Origin: Turbatrix aceti
Taxonomy: Eukaryota > Nematoda > Chromadorea > Rhabditida > Panagrolaimidae
Length of the DNA stretch: 64,000 bases
Reading direction: 5' to 3'
NCBI GenBank assembly: GCA_963969345.1
Contig: OZ017767.1
Span: forward strand, 11,352,471-11,416,470
In this document: piece by piece, positions 22,318 through 35,132 of the stretch
How the letters are laid out: each line of letters begins with the position of its first letter
Numbering within the stretch: the stretch's first letter is position 1
The notes under the pieces: generated by a model
The model's database searches: none
Told to the model about the DNA's origin: nothing
The model's input: the letters and a program-made list of their open reading frames with translations, nothing else
Translations under genes and position numbers: made by a program

Positions 22318-25300
22318 TTTTTACGATCAGTTGTGATTCTCAAAAATCCGTCAAAAATTGCCTCCTATTTGAGCTGGTCAACAACGGCACACTCGATGGC
22401 AACCAAGATGGCCGGCCTGAAATTTCTTTTTTTGCATGAATAAAAAACTGAAAAGTTCAGAAAAAGTGACTCGTCTCGGGGCAAAAAAAAATAGTGCAAA
22501 AGCAGGACAAAACGTCGATAGTCGATACGTCATTAATATTTACACGCGATTGCAAAAAAACTTTTTGAGGACAAAAAAATAATTTGAAAGTCAAAAAAGT
22601 GTGTTTTGGTTGGCATCAAAAAAAAAATTTTAGTTGGCTTTTTTGATCAAAAAATTCTAAAAAAATAAATATTTATCGTCAAAAAAAGTTTATGAAATAT
22701 TTGAAATTTTAATACTTGTAAACAATTGTCTTTAGTAAATATGAATAAAAAATTTAATTTTAAAAATAAAAAAACAACAAACAATTTTCAAAAAAAATTG
22801 TTGATGTCCCCGATAATTTTCAACTCCTCAAACACGAATAAAAAAAGAAGATAGTAGCATCACGTGGACGTCTTACATCGGCAATGGCAATTTTAACACG
22901 CCAATAAATGTAATGAACAGCATAAAAAACACTCGCTGTCAGATGTCGTTTCCCTTCTCGTTCGCTTTTTGACTTTGATGAAGTCGAAGACGGCACGGGT
23001 CATGAAAATGAGGAGGAGGGGGTGGAGAAGGGGGCACGCAGGAAAAGAAGAAAGAAAGTCTTAAGGGATGAGACAAGAAGAAAAAAAACCGAAGAAAAAG
23101 AAATTTCAGACGGCACCAACGATGCCAATGGCAATCGATAATTTATTCAGACTTATTTAGTTTTCTATGCCACAGACAACTAACTCTGCTCTGCGCCCCG
23201 GTTGGCTAAAAGCTTTGCTGCTCCAACAAGCTTTGAGAAGGAGTTGGAAAAAATACACGGGATTAGTCGACCTCTTGATGGCCATGGATGGATGGCGGAA
23301 AGACGATGGACGCTTCGGCAGGGGATGAAAAGTGAGTGTGATCATGACCTATTGGACGAGCATGTGAAAAGAAGGAAAGAGAATTGTTCAAGCTTGAAAA
23401 AATTGCGATGAAGAGAAAATGACGGTTAATGGTTGTAGAAAGTTTTTTTTTGAAAGAAAATTTTTTAGTGACGTGGTAAAACTGAGAGTGTTCAATGGTT
23501 CAATGGTTTCTCGGCAAAATGGAAAACTTTTGGGGTCGACAATGATTCAAAGATTTGGTTCACATGGCGTTTTTGTACATCAAGCTTTTCTGGGATACAA
23601 AAAATTTTTTAAAACAAAAGGGTCAATTTTAGTCTCTGGGAACCAGGCCCAGTCCCAAGCAATCAACGGAACTTCGACAGCACAAAGAACAAGAACACAA
23701 GCGCCCTCCCATAAGCCCCCTCTCTCCGCTTCCGCCGCCAACTAGGCAGACATAATCCCCAAAATGCAACCAAAATTTTAAATAGACAATTTTTGATTTT
23801 GTGAGCCTGCATACACAAACCATACCAACTCTCCGCCAACAAGCATTTGTATGACTTTGTTGACCCAAAACAAAAATCGTTGTTGGTATAGGCAATTGAC
23901 GTCGGAAGGAAGGAAAGGGATGAGTATGAAGGATGGGCGACGGAATCACAAACACACGCGCAGTGCAGGCTAGGCAATCTGACTTACGAAACGAAACATC
24001 ATCAAGTAAATATCTGAAATTGACGGATCTGTTCGAGCCTAAAAAGCAAACAAAAGGGCCAGACATGGTGAGAAGAGGTACATGCGTGTGAGAGCACGTA
24101 GTATCCAGTGTATCAATAGCAATTGTTGAGAAAATGGAAAAAATTTTGAAATTTTTTAAAATAAAAAAACGTTTTTTTCGTTAAACAACTAAAAAGTCAC
24201 AATACAAAATTCTTGGTCAAAAAATTATTTTAAAACGACGATATTTTTTAAAAGAAATTTTAAGTTTTTGATAATAACGGATCGAAAATTAGGACCATGC
24301 CCCGCCCAATTTTTTAGCCTCGATTTTTTTAGTAGTAAGAAAATCCTAAAAAACCGAATTTTCTAAAAATGCTCTTAAAAACAAATTTTGAACATGGATC
24401 AGAAGAAAACAAACAATGGACAGAATTGTTAGCGGATGTAACCAAGTCAAACTCGTAGGGTACGAAAAAGACATTTATGGTGTTTTGTTGCTTCCTTTTT
24501 CCTCCCCTTCCTACCAAAGAGGCATACAGCAGCGCATCATCATGTAGTAGTCGTCGTCGTCGGTGTCGCTTTTCCTGTGTCCTCCTCCGTCTTTTTTTTT
24601 ACCAGAATGAGACTTCCGCACTCATTCTTCTGTCTCATAGCAATATGCTATGTTTCGTCCCCCCAAGAGACAACAATTGAATTTCAAAATTCGGTTTTTT
24701 TCTCACTCAGTCAGCGTCCTTTTTTGATGATTCAGAAAAAAAGACGGAGCACAGTGCCATCAGAAACCAAATTTATAACAGAGAAAAATAAATAAATGTA
24801 TCCGCATGGCGAGGCACGGCATCGTCCTGCTTCTAGGATTCGCAAAAAAAAAGTTGTTGTCGTTGGGGAAAAAAAGATTGCTCTCCCAGGCACGAGTGGG
24901 ATTTTTTGACTACACAAAAGCAACGGAAAAAAAACAAAGAACGGAAAAAAACAAAGGATTTTCCAGCTTAAAGTTCCAAAAAAAGACAATGGATGCTGCA
25001 GAGTTCGAAATACAATTTTGACAATTTTTTATGGATCAATGAGCTGGATTTTTTGTTAGGTAAACTCGGACCAAAAGCACAAAATCAATGAAAAGAAAAT
25101 TTACGATTAGAAAAAAAATTATGTTACCAAAAATATAAAAAATTGAATTATTTTTGCTTTCCACATGTTGTAATATAATTTGTACCCCAAAGCCTATAAA
25201 AACGTTTCCATGGCAAGGAATAATACTCTTACTATTGTCCCATAAGGAAGAAAAAAAAGTTTAATCAAACATAGAAAAATAAAAAAAGTTCATGAAGTAA

Positions 25301-28300
25301 ACACCATGTAACGTGTAATTCAGTCTTTGTCACGTGTAAACGTGTGTGAATAATTCATTTGGGAGCTTCATAACCCCTTTTTTGAAGAAAAGTATATATT
25401 TACGAGTTCAACAGTCGAAAAACAAATAAATATTTTTAGAGGTACTGCACGTAGACCAGGCAGGCGTAAACAAAAATAACGTATCCAAATTCGTAGTATG
25501 CTTTAAAAAAATGCAATTATGCCATTCTCAAAAAAACCAAACGCGCAAGTCACTCCACCCTCGCAGTTGTCAGAATTGGACTAACACGACTGACTAGCTG
25601 GAAACCAAGTTGTTCATAAATAAAAGCTACTAGCTATCAAACTTGCGTCATGCAAGATAAAAGCTCTGCATCACGTAATACGGAATAGCGAATGTAAATG
25701 GTATAAAAAATTTGTCAAATGAAAAAGTGATGTTCTAAAAACATTGATTTTATATAAAAATGTATTTAATATTACAACGTGGACCAAAAAAATGAAAAAA
25801 GACACAAATCAATGCATGAATGGGACAGGCGATAAGAAGATTATGTACAAAGGGTGTTGGACACTCTAAGCGAAGTAGCGGCAGTATAAAAAGATTCATT
25901 GTTATCAGCCAACCAGTGAAAAGAATAACATAAGATTTTGTACCTGGTCAGCAGTAAAAATGAACCAAAAACCATACTAATGACAAACTTACACAAAAAT
26001 ATTTTTTGGGATTTTACTGATTTTAAATTATTATCATGGACCTGACAAAAATTGATCCGAAATTTTTAGGTGCCAAAAATTACGGTTTTTCTTCATTTTA
26101 AACGATATTTCAAATTTTGTTTGTTGTTTTTCATGTCGATTTTTTTGTCCACAATAGCATTTTTTAACGGTTGGTTTGAATTTTTTTGGGTACGGTACTG
26201 CTGTGATCAGAAATCTTACCCCCCACACCGGATAGCAATTTTATCAACTGTGCGCAGTACAATTACACTGAAACCAAAAATAGCGTACATGAGTAATTAA
26301 AAAGTTTTAAAAAATGGCAGCCGCAAATTATAAGAAACATGACTTTTCTTAGGAATGTGCAGAAAAAATCCTGCAACAAAACAAAATTCCATCAATCTCA
26401 AAGCAAAAAAACATTGACATGAATCACTGGTTTTAAGCACTGAAAAAACTATGGAAGTTGAGTCTCGAGACATTGTATTGACGAAATCGGCCGCTTAAAC
26501 ATGAAAAAAGAGGGAGGAAGGAACAAAAAAAAGGAAAAAAGTTTACGAATAAGGAAGTGAGCCGTCCTCCCCCCTCCCTCTTCCCTCATCGTATGCGTGT
26601 ATCTACATGGATGCTTGTGGTCTCCAAGGATTCGAAACGACATAGACGTTAAAAAAGTTGCCATCATTGAAACAACCGGAATCAAAAAAAAAAGCTTTGG
26701 ACCAAACTTGGAAACTTGAAAGAAAAAAGTGGAAAATGTACATGAAATTTTTTAACACATGAAATTTTTTTCCAGTGATCAAAAAAATCTGTAACAAGAA
26801 ACACCAATTTATTATAAATATTTCTTGCGCCGCAGAGACAGCCTCGTAACTGAATTCGACACTCTTCTTACTTTTCCGCATTCCAGGAAAAAAGGATCGA
26901 AGCAAAACTAGGGTTGTTGAATGCATTAAACTTTTTTTATTCCCATCCAGCGCAAAAAGCAGCGTTCGAAGAAAACACCAAATATCGAAAATCGACGAAA
27001 GCAGAAATTGCTTGTTTTCCAATATTCAAGCACTTAACAGAATAAAAAGGCACAGACAATTCTGCCATAAAAAAAGAAGGCTTCTGTTTTGTTGAAGCTA
27101 CTTTTTGCATTCTTTCATTCGTCCATAAACGCTTCACGGCTCCCTCTTCAGACAAAAAATGTTAGCTGGGGCAAGAAAATAAAAGAATAGAAAAGAATAG
27201 AAACGAGAAACGAACAGCTTATATTATTGGAGAAGTATTAGTGGTATGCCAAGGCAAGGGAAAAACGACGGATGGCGGTGGTGGCGGGAGATTACGTCCC
27301 AAGAGGCAAATGCAATGCCGTGCATGAAGAAAGCGGAATGCTTTCGCATCAGAGAAGAAAAAAATTCTCAAAGCCGGACAGAACAGACAGTCAGTCAGTA
27401 GTCGTTGTTTTTTGGCACCATTGATGTCGAGGCGTCTGGGAGCAAAAAAATGTAACGGGAGATGGTGGCAAAGTGGTGCATTTAGCATCGTAAATTGCTC
27501 AAAAAAAATAAAATATATGAATGAGGAGATTTTTGAAGAGAAAAAAAATATGGAAAAAAATTGCTGTGAATGAAAAAAATATAGAGCGGAATTTACAGCT
27601 TACAAGTACTCAAAAAGGGTTACAAAGTTGCGAAAAAAAATTGAGCGTTTATTTGACAAAGTAAAAAATTTTTTTAGCGTAAAATTTTTATGAGCAGAAC
27701 ACAAAAAAATATGATCTTATCATTGTTTACATTTTGAACTGTAATTTTCTGTTTAAAAAAACCTAATGATTTAAAAAATACTAAAAATTTTTTATAAATA
27801 TTTGTTGGTGACCAAAATTTTAATAAAAAAAAAATTATTTAAAAAAATGGCAAAAATCGTTTTATAATTTTTTCTAAACACATAATTTTTAGTAGCTTTT
27901 CTTACGTCCAGCAAGTTTTCCAACTTTATTTTTAGCAACTTCCCTTCGGAGTACCTTTCCGATGTGTCAAGCTGGACCGAAAACGTGCCAAGCATTCCCA
28001 GCAACAAAAAATAAATCACACCTTTTTCTACACCATGCTATTTTCACACACCCCAAAAACAACCCACCTTTGCACATTCCAAAACATCAACTGAACCAAA
28101 CATATCCAAATAAAGTTTGAATGCTCTTTTAGACAATTTGAAAAGCAAGTGATGTCTGATATAGTGCTTGTGCGTCACTGCGGTAAGTAGGCGGTGTACA
28201 AAAAAAAAGAAACGCAACTTTGCAAAAGTAGCAATTATCGACGAGATTTGTTCGAAACGACCATTTATGGCAACAAAAATTGAACGACAGAATATTTGCG

Positions 28301-28559
28301 TGGGAGCATGCACACCAGCCCCAGGTGCGGCACAATGAGTCAACATTGCACCGAGAATACAAATTTGGAAATTCAAACACGAAAAAAAGTTGGACAACAG
28401 AAACAGCTTGGAAACATCAGAAAACATGATTTGGCCATGTTTCGTGACAAAAAAGAACAGAAACGTCAGAAATTTTGTTGGTTGGTCGATTAAGCTTCTC
28501 TCACTCCCGCGGTCTTTGTTGTCTCTTCGCGTCGTGTAAGAAACTAAGAAACGTCCGGG
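22318..28559. other. 6.2 kb intergenic region upstream of the distal SNAP-25 exon
   Basis: A-rich, with purine-rich G/A stretches (22.98-23.10, 26.50-26.60 kb). A minus-strand acceptor-like TTTCAG near 22.42 kb may end a 5' UTR intron of SNAP-25. I found no coding exon; the open frames are low-complexity. Confidence 0.5.
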
Positions 28560-28819
28560 AGATGGAAAACTCTGCTCTCGTGGTGCGCCACCGCCACCGC
28601 CGGCGATGGCGACGGCTAGCTTTTGGCACGGCTACTACGTAGTAGCGAGTGTCCGTGCGTGTCTCCGCCGCAGTCTACTGGTTAATCTATATGTGCAATT
28701 CAAATTGCTTCCTTTCGGGGACAGCAGCAACGGGGCTGTGTCGTCGCCGTTGTTGCCATCGCCCGTTGTCTGTTTTATATGCGCCACAAAGAGCAAGCAC
28801 GTTCTCTACATCCCCTGAG
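28560..28819 (+). other. GC-rich island, possible 5' non-coding exon
   Basis: An abrupt GC-rich patch (CCACCGCCACCGCCGGCGATGG) ends in a donor-like CCTGAG|GTAATC at 28819. It could be a first exon spliced to the acceptor at 29243 before the 3-TM gene. No coding homology seen. Confidence 0.25.
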
Positions 28820-29252
28820 GTAATCAATAATGCTCTGATGCTTTTTTTATTTTATATGTATATCACCCCTCGGTGTAGCTTTTTTATAACTGCTTTATCG
28901 AAGGCAAAGTTTTTATTCGGGATGTTGCACGAGGTAGTTTTTGGTTCCAAGAAAGTCGAAAACTGTTGTTTTGGTTTTTGGCAGAAAATTACTTTTTAAA
29001 ATAAAAAATACATTTATTAAATTTTACGGTAATTTGTTAAATAAAAAATAAACTAAAAATATTTAAAATACACAAAAAAAAATTTTTTTATGGTAAGAAA
29101 TTACTGTACAGTATAAAAAATTTTTTAGTACAATAGAAAATGTATTCGGCAATATAATATGCAAATTTCTGTTCGAATATTTTTTTATCGTTTCAGATCA
29201 AATGATACCGTAATCCCATAAACATCCTGAACACAACTTTCAGTCTCCAAAA

Positions 29253-29764
29253 ATGATCGTAACAGCAAGAGGTTCACACGAACAGCAATTGATCTACCAC
29301 GAAAACATGTGTACAATGATGTACTGCTGTGTCACGGGCATTGGCACCTCAGTGGTTGTCTTTGTAATGGACTTTTTTATTTTCAAACCTCCTGGAATGT
29401 TTTTCAAGGTACACATGGTATAATTTTCTATTTTATTTCAAATTAAAGTTTTGTTCAGGTATTTTGGGTCCTCAGCGTTCTAACCTGTCTCGCAGCGATA
29501 GCTACAATGTCGGTCATCGTTCGACCACTTCAAAACGAGCAAAACGACGTCGTCGACGCTGGCACTGATTTTGGAGACCCGGATTCACCTGGGAAACACT
29601 GCAAGGACGCAATCATGCTTTCGTGCCTCGTTCAGCTTGCGTCCATGATTTGGTACAACTTTATATACCTCATCGTATTTGTCATTGGTTTTGCATCGGT
29701 CAAATTGTGGACTAGGGTTCCTAGATTTATCAGGATGAAAAAGTTGGTGTCAGAAACTGTATAA
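29253..29764 (+). CDS. Small three-TM membrane protein, unknown function
   Basis: Exons 29253-29408 and 29459-29764 join in phase 0 across a 50-nt intron (GTACAC..TTTGTTCAG), giving 153 aa. An acceptor (AACTTTCAG, ending 29243) lies 9 bases before the ATG, consistent with trans-splicing. Three hydrophobic segments: around residues 24-46 (MMYCCVTGIGTSVVVFVMDF), 54-74 (WVLSVLTCLAAIATMSVIV) and a long one near 108-137 (MLSCLVQLASMIWYNFIYLI). The loop between TM2 and TM3 is acidic (NDVVDAGTDFGDPDSPG), the C-terminus basic. I do not recognise the family. No signal peptide apart from TM1. Confidence 0.75.
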
Positions 29765-30264
29765 AGCAGATTTTATATTTGTTTTGAAGGCGGCAGACAG
29801 AGTTCCAATCAGTTCGCGTCGCAGATATTTTGAAAACTACTATTTTTTATTTTAATTTTTTTTATAGCAAAAACAACAAAAAATCACATTTTTACTGCAA
29901 TATTATAATATACCAAATTTGGGTAATCGTAGTTAAAAACAAATTTAATTTTTCAACAACATTCTCACCTTTTTTATCTTGACACCAATGAACCAGAATT
30001 CACCATAATCATTTCGCATAAATTCGGGTGATCCTCAAAGGAGAAAAAAAAATATAGGAAACGGTTGTGAGAGTGAAAAGAGAGATTGCAAGGGAAGCGA
30101 AGGCTAGAAAGAAGAAAAAAAGTACACAACACACAACCTTCCTTCATCCCGTAAAGGACAAGACCAAAAAGCACAAGACACACGAAAAATTAGAGATAAT
30201 CGGTATAGAAAAAGTGGTGTGGTCGAGCGATGTAAGCAGAGTCATCGAGAAAAAAAAGGCACCA

Positions 30265-31054
30265 TCAGTGACCGTACTTCTGGAACTCCCAGTCGCGGTT
30301 GTCGAGGGGACAGACGTTACGCGTTCGAAGCCAGCGATTGATGCAGTGGAAGTGGAAGGCATGGTTGCACGTTCCCCAAGCGACGTTGCACTCGTCGTTG
30401 CCGGCTTGGGCCTAAAAAATAGAATATTGTAGCAAAAAAAATTAATTTTACGGTGGAAATAAGTGTCTTTGACATCAAAAAGCATCCAAAATTCAAAAAA
30501 CATACCTGATTGGCCTGGCACTCAATGCAGAGATCCATGATGTGGTTACGACAAATGGCACACGTATCGACGACGATATCCCAGTTCCAGAGAGTGACTG
30601 CGCACCACTTTTTGACCTAAAATTCACAAATTCAGTTGATTTGTTGTAAATAATGTATTTTAGGCTCCATTATTGGGAAAACAGAAGATTATAACTTGGG
30701 ATATCGATATTTGAAACACACAAACATTTAAAATCAAATTTTGCAATCACCGGCATTTTTGAGCCAGATTGAATTACCAGGTACAGTAAAAACGACAAAA
30801 ACTGCCAGAAAAAAGAAGCCCATACGTTTTGAGGAATGCAAACCCCGTAAATCCCTATTGTTACCAAAAAACACTAATTTATGCCAAAAAACACTGTCAA
30901 ATCCATCTTTTAATATAAAAACCATCATTTAACCAAGAAAACCCAAATTCCCCCCCAAACCAACCTCAAAGCGCTTCCTTCCTCCCGAAGCAGCTCCAGA
31001 TGTTCCCGACGACGCGGCCTGGCCAGAGTGGTCGACTTCCATGTTATCACTCAT
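30265..31054 (-). CDS. rbx-1: RBX1/ROC1 RING-box subunit of cullin E3 ligases
   Basis: RING-H2 protein that binds the cullin C-terminus and recruits E2 for ubiquitin or NEDD8 transfer. Exons 31054-30965, 30616-30506 and 30411-30265 join in phase 0 to give 115 aa (family about 108). After a short Ser/Gly-rich N-terminus the beta-strand [18 protein letters not shown] leads into the [23 protein letters not shown], then [20 protein letters not shown] and [16 protein letters not shown] at the stop. All zinc ligands of the three-zinc RBX RING are present. Start chosen at the first ATG of the exon. Very confident; the sister protein RBX2 differs in these motifs. Confidence 0.97.
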
Positions 31055-32707
31055 GACTCCGGTGATCTATCTGCCTGGCTGAAAAAAACACAAATGAAAG
31101 AACTTCTGACACATGAAATATCGACACGAACGGAGAACAGCCAACCCACGTGTACGAGGAATCGTAAAATCGCCAACAACCGGATGGAAGAAAACGTAAT
31201 CACACGACAAAATCAGGAAGCAACGGCGAAATGAATGGTCAGTTTTTTGTGACTGCAAAGAAGTGAAAAAAACACGAACGCATTCACAATTTTTTTTTCG
31301 CGACGAAAGTGGAAAAACAAGTGGCAAGATGCGCACGCGCCATCATCATTTGCCGGTTGTTAGTTTGAATTTTTTTTCAAGTCATCAAGCTGTGATTCGT
31401 GTTGTTTTGCGTTGAGTGTTCTTTTGTTTTTATATTTTTCAGATGTGAATTGATTCATTTGTTGCTAAAATATGTCAATACGTTGGTATGAGAAATGTTG
31501 TAAAGGGTTGAAAATTGATGTTTTGTGGCAGAAAACGTAAAAATGGCTGATTTTGATTTCCATTATTCTCTACAAATTATAAATGAATGAACAAAGATCA
31601 ATTCCTTCGGGTTAGAATGATGATGGAACATCAAGTGGGAATCTCTATGAAAACCGATGATTCAGAACTGATGAAAAATCTACTGACTATCCCCATTTTT
31701 TGGGATTTGCAACGTCAAAAAAATAACGGGTGAGGCAAAGATTCGTTTTTTTGTCCAATGAACATTTTGATCATTTCGTTCGAAAGTTTGAGTGAGCGTA
31801 AATATTTTTGACCGTCAAGTTTGAGTTCCCTTTTGTTTCATCTGTCCGAGAACGTTTGCTGGGATTTTTTTACATCACACGTATTTTTAACACACTGTAA
31901 TAATAAAAAATGAACAAAATTTTTAATGCTTTGAAAAAAATAATTTGTGCTTAGCATTGCCATTTTTTATTTTTTCAACATTTTATAAATTGATTGAACT
32001 ATTCAATTTTTTGATCTAAAAAAATGAAATCCATGATGAGCGGGCCCCTGGTCTTGAAGAGCACAATTTTATTTTTCCATTTTTGGTCTACATTTTTGGG
32101 AGTTTCACATTTCCAAAAATAAATAAATACATAAACCGGTTTAGTTGCCACGTGATCGTGGCTACCGGGCCACAAAGGTGTTTTTTTATTGTTCATGCAC
32201 AGCTGTTGTCCTTTAATCAATTTATTTGATTAAAAATCGACCCCCTCCCAATAACTCGTAATTCCGTCCAACAAAAACTATTTATTAATCAATCCAACAA
32301 CAAATTATTTAATTATCAAAAACAAAAAAGTAATCCAAATTATTACACAAATATTTACTATCATTTTTTACGATATCCTTAGTTTTTCGCGTTAAGAGCC
32401 ATCCGTTTTGTGTCTCACGATGTTATAATTTTTTACACATTTCATCAGGGATGTGTATAAGTAAAGTTGGGTAGATAGGAATGATACGTTGAATTTAAAA
32501 AAAAAAAGTTGTATGAAAAATACTGATTGAAAAAAAAGAAGAAAAAAATATTTATTTATTAGAGTAAAAATCAAAAAAAAAGAGTTTAATTTTGTTTACA
32601 ATTTTTTTACGAAAAAAAACCCGTAGCTTTCGATAATTAAAAAAAAAACAGGATTCAATCCAAAGCCTTGTCGGGAGCACATTGTTAAGTGGTGATTTGT
32701 GTGATTG
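31055..32707. other. Region between RBX1 promoter and GGT 3' end, no gene seen
   Basis: AT-rich with no supported exon. The GGT 3' UTR (minus strand, with AATAAATA near 32.55 kb) and the RBX1 promoter should lie here. Confidence 0.5.
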
Positions 32708-35132
32708 TTAGTAGCCAGCAGGATAGGTGGATGTCTTTCGTCTGAAGTCGCTGTTGCCGTGGATGAAGCCGTCCTCCTCGCGGAGGAGAGCCTGGACGAC
32801 CGAAGCTTGCTTCGCCGTACCCGCAAACGTCTGTTGATAGTGATTTTCCAAATCTGCCATTACACTTCTCGGAATCGTGGTTTCGTATTCAGTTTCCCGG
32901 GGTGAAAATTGGTTGTGAAGGCGGGGAGCGTCGACGGCCTCCTTGATGGTCTGGTTGAAGAGCAGTGTTCGGACGATCGTCTGCGCGACTGCTGAAATGA
33001 TTCTGCTGCCGCCCGAAGCACCAATCACCATTTTGACTTCATTTTCGAGTTTGTTGTAGATAATCATCGGGGACATCGATGACAGAGGACGTTTACCTGG
33101 CTGAATAAAATTCGCCTCAGAAGGAGCGAGTCCGAATGCATTTGTCTGATTAGGCGTCGAGAAATCGTCCATTTCGTCGTTCCACAGAATTCCCAGGGTC
33201 GGGGAAATTCTCTTTGATCCCAGAAGTTGGTTTACGGTAGAAGTAGCCGATACGGCATTTCCGAGGTGGTCGAGGATGACAACGTGCGACGTTCCGTGGT
33301 CTTCTGCCACCGCGGTTTTGGTGTCAGAGTAGTAACTGGGGTCCTGCGCGACATCAGGGATCCTCTGGGCGATCCACTTTGCAAAGTCCTCCTTTGTCAT
33401 GTTCTGGCTAACAAACTGGGCTTCCTTGACAAAATTGACGTCTCCGAGCAGGGTTCGATAGGAGAAAGCGAATTTTTCGGATTCAATGAGTCGATGGTAG
33501 ACAAGAGGATCGTCGAGGTCGACAACTTCCTTTTTGTCGGTGTAGAACTGGGACATGATGCCAACGATAGCCTGGGTTACGGCAAACGAAGACGGCGGAG
33601 GTGGGCCACACATGACAAGGTCACCGGGAAGGGTCTCGCTTTCCAGGGGCGCTTCGTAGACAATGGTCTCGTAGTTGGTGAGGTCGTCAGCGGTGATGTA
33701 GCCACCGTGTTCTTTGAATTCCGCGATGATGGTCTGGGCGAGGCCGCCTTCATAGAACATGTGGACGGGATCGGCTGCATTCGCGATTTCATCGAGAGTC
33801 TCGGCGTACTTGGGACGGGTCATGATGTCGCCTTCTTCGTAGATTCTGCCTGTTCTGTGGTCGATGAATGTTGCCCTGAAAAAAAAAAGAAAAAAATTTA
33901 TTTAAAAAAAATAAATACATTTTTAAAAGACAAAAAAATTGTTTTTTGCAAAAAAAGTTAAAAACAAAATTATAAAACTCTTTTTTTTTATAATTTGATC
34001 ATAAAAACTAAAAAACATTTTTCGTCACAAATTTTTTTTTTTATGAAAAAAAATATTTGAATTGTCCAAAACTCACTTCATGTAATTATCGGCAAGAATA
34101 TCGGCTTCCTTGAGTTCCAAAACCATGGCCAGGTTCGAGCTGACAGGAAATCCTTCCTTGGCAAGCACAATAGACGGCTCAAACAACGACTTCCACGTAA
34201 CTTTACCCGAACCAAATCGCGTAAAGATATTCCAGAATCCATGCAGCTCACCGGGCGTAGCAACGGATTTCCAGCCAGTTAGCGCGTCTTCCGGGTTGTC
34301 AACGAACATCGTCGTGAATGCTTTTCTCGGCGCTGCTTCACGGGCGTCGATTGCGCTGCACCGTTGAGTTGTCCTAAAAAACAGTAATTTTAATATAAAA
34401 AAATTATTTGGTTAAAGAAAAAAAACGTACGCGTTGTAGAGAGTCATGAGGAATCCACCACCCAGGCCGGATGACTGAGGATTGACGACACCGATACAGA
34501 GCAGGGAGGCAATCATGGCGTCGACGGCATTTCCGCCCTTGATGAGCACGTCTCGGCCGATCTCGGAGCAGAGTCCGTTGTCGCTGGCGACGGCCGCTCG
34601 ACGGTACGTGGCGTGGAGGGATCCGGAAGGCGTAGGCCAGTCCAGGTGAAGCGTGTGCCGAGGATCGATCGCGTCGTTGTGCCCGACGTCGAGCGGGTTC
34701 GGGTTGACGTTGGCATTTGAATTGCCCCCCACGTTGTTATTGGTGCTAGCCGGAGGCGGCAGGGATCCGTGACCGAGGGCACCTGGCTGGCCGTGGGCGG
34801 CAGCGTCGAGCGCGTTCATCTGATTCATCTTGACGCCCAGCGCGACGGCGAGACCGATGGTCGCGAGCATGAAGAGGACGCAGATCACGGCTATCACACA
34901 TGCTGCCCATTTGAAGACTCTGAAAAAAAGAAAAAAATTTTTTTTTACAAAATCGAATTTTTGGATTAGAATTTGTTGTTGAAATTTAAAATTTAAAAAT
35001 TTTTTATCCCTACCTCTTTTGCCTGATCCACAACGTAAATCGGTCTATTAGGGAATATTTTCCGTAGACATTACGCCGCGCGTCAAATCGGGTAAACGGC
35101 AGGTCACTGCCTCTACCGTGATCAAACAACAT
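32708..35132 (-). CDS. Gamma-glutamyltransferase, type II membrane ectoenzyme
   Basis: Cleaves the gamma-glutamyl bond of glutathione outside the cell. Exons 35132-35014, 34919-34431, 34373-34077 and 33875-32708 join in matching phase 2, giving 690 aa. There is a ~40-residue cytoplasmic tail, one TM helix (AVICVLFMLATIGLAVALGV), then a Pro/Asn/Gly-rich stalk absent from the 569-aa human enzyme. Catalytic core: GLCSEIGRDVLIKGGNAVDA, NPQSSGLGGGFLMTLYNA, AREAAPRKAFTTMF, FYEGGLAQTI. The nucleophile is Thr497 in EDHGTSHVVIL, where the precursor self-cleaves to leave a ~194-residue small chain. NEMDDFSTPNQTNAFG, NFIQPGKRPLSSMSPMI and the final AGY fit the family. No defects seen. Confidence 0.96.

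Noticed and set aside
23629..24066. Long minus-strand open frame upstream of SNAP-25
   Set aside because: Composition is low-complexity and there are no convincing exon borders or motifs.
26449..27155. Overlapping minus-strand open frames
   Set aside because: Phe/Ser/Lys-rich translations of poly-A/T sequence without splice support.
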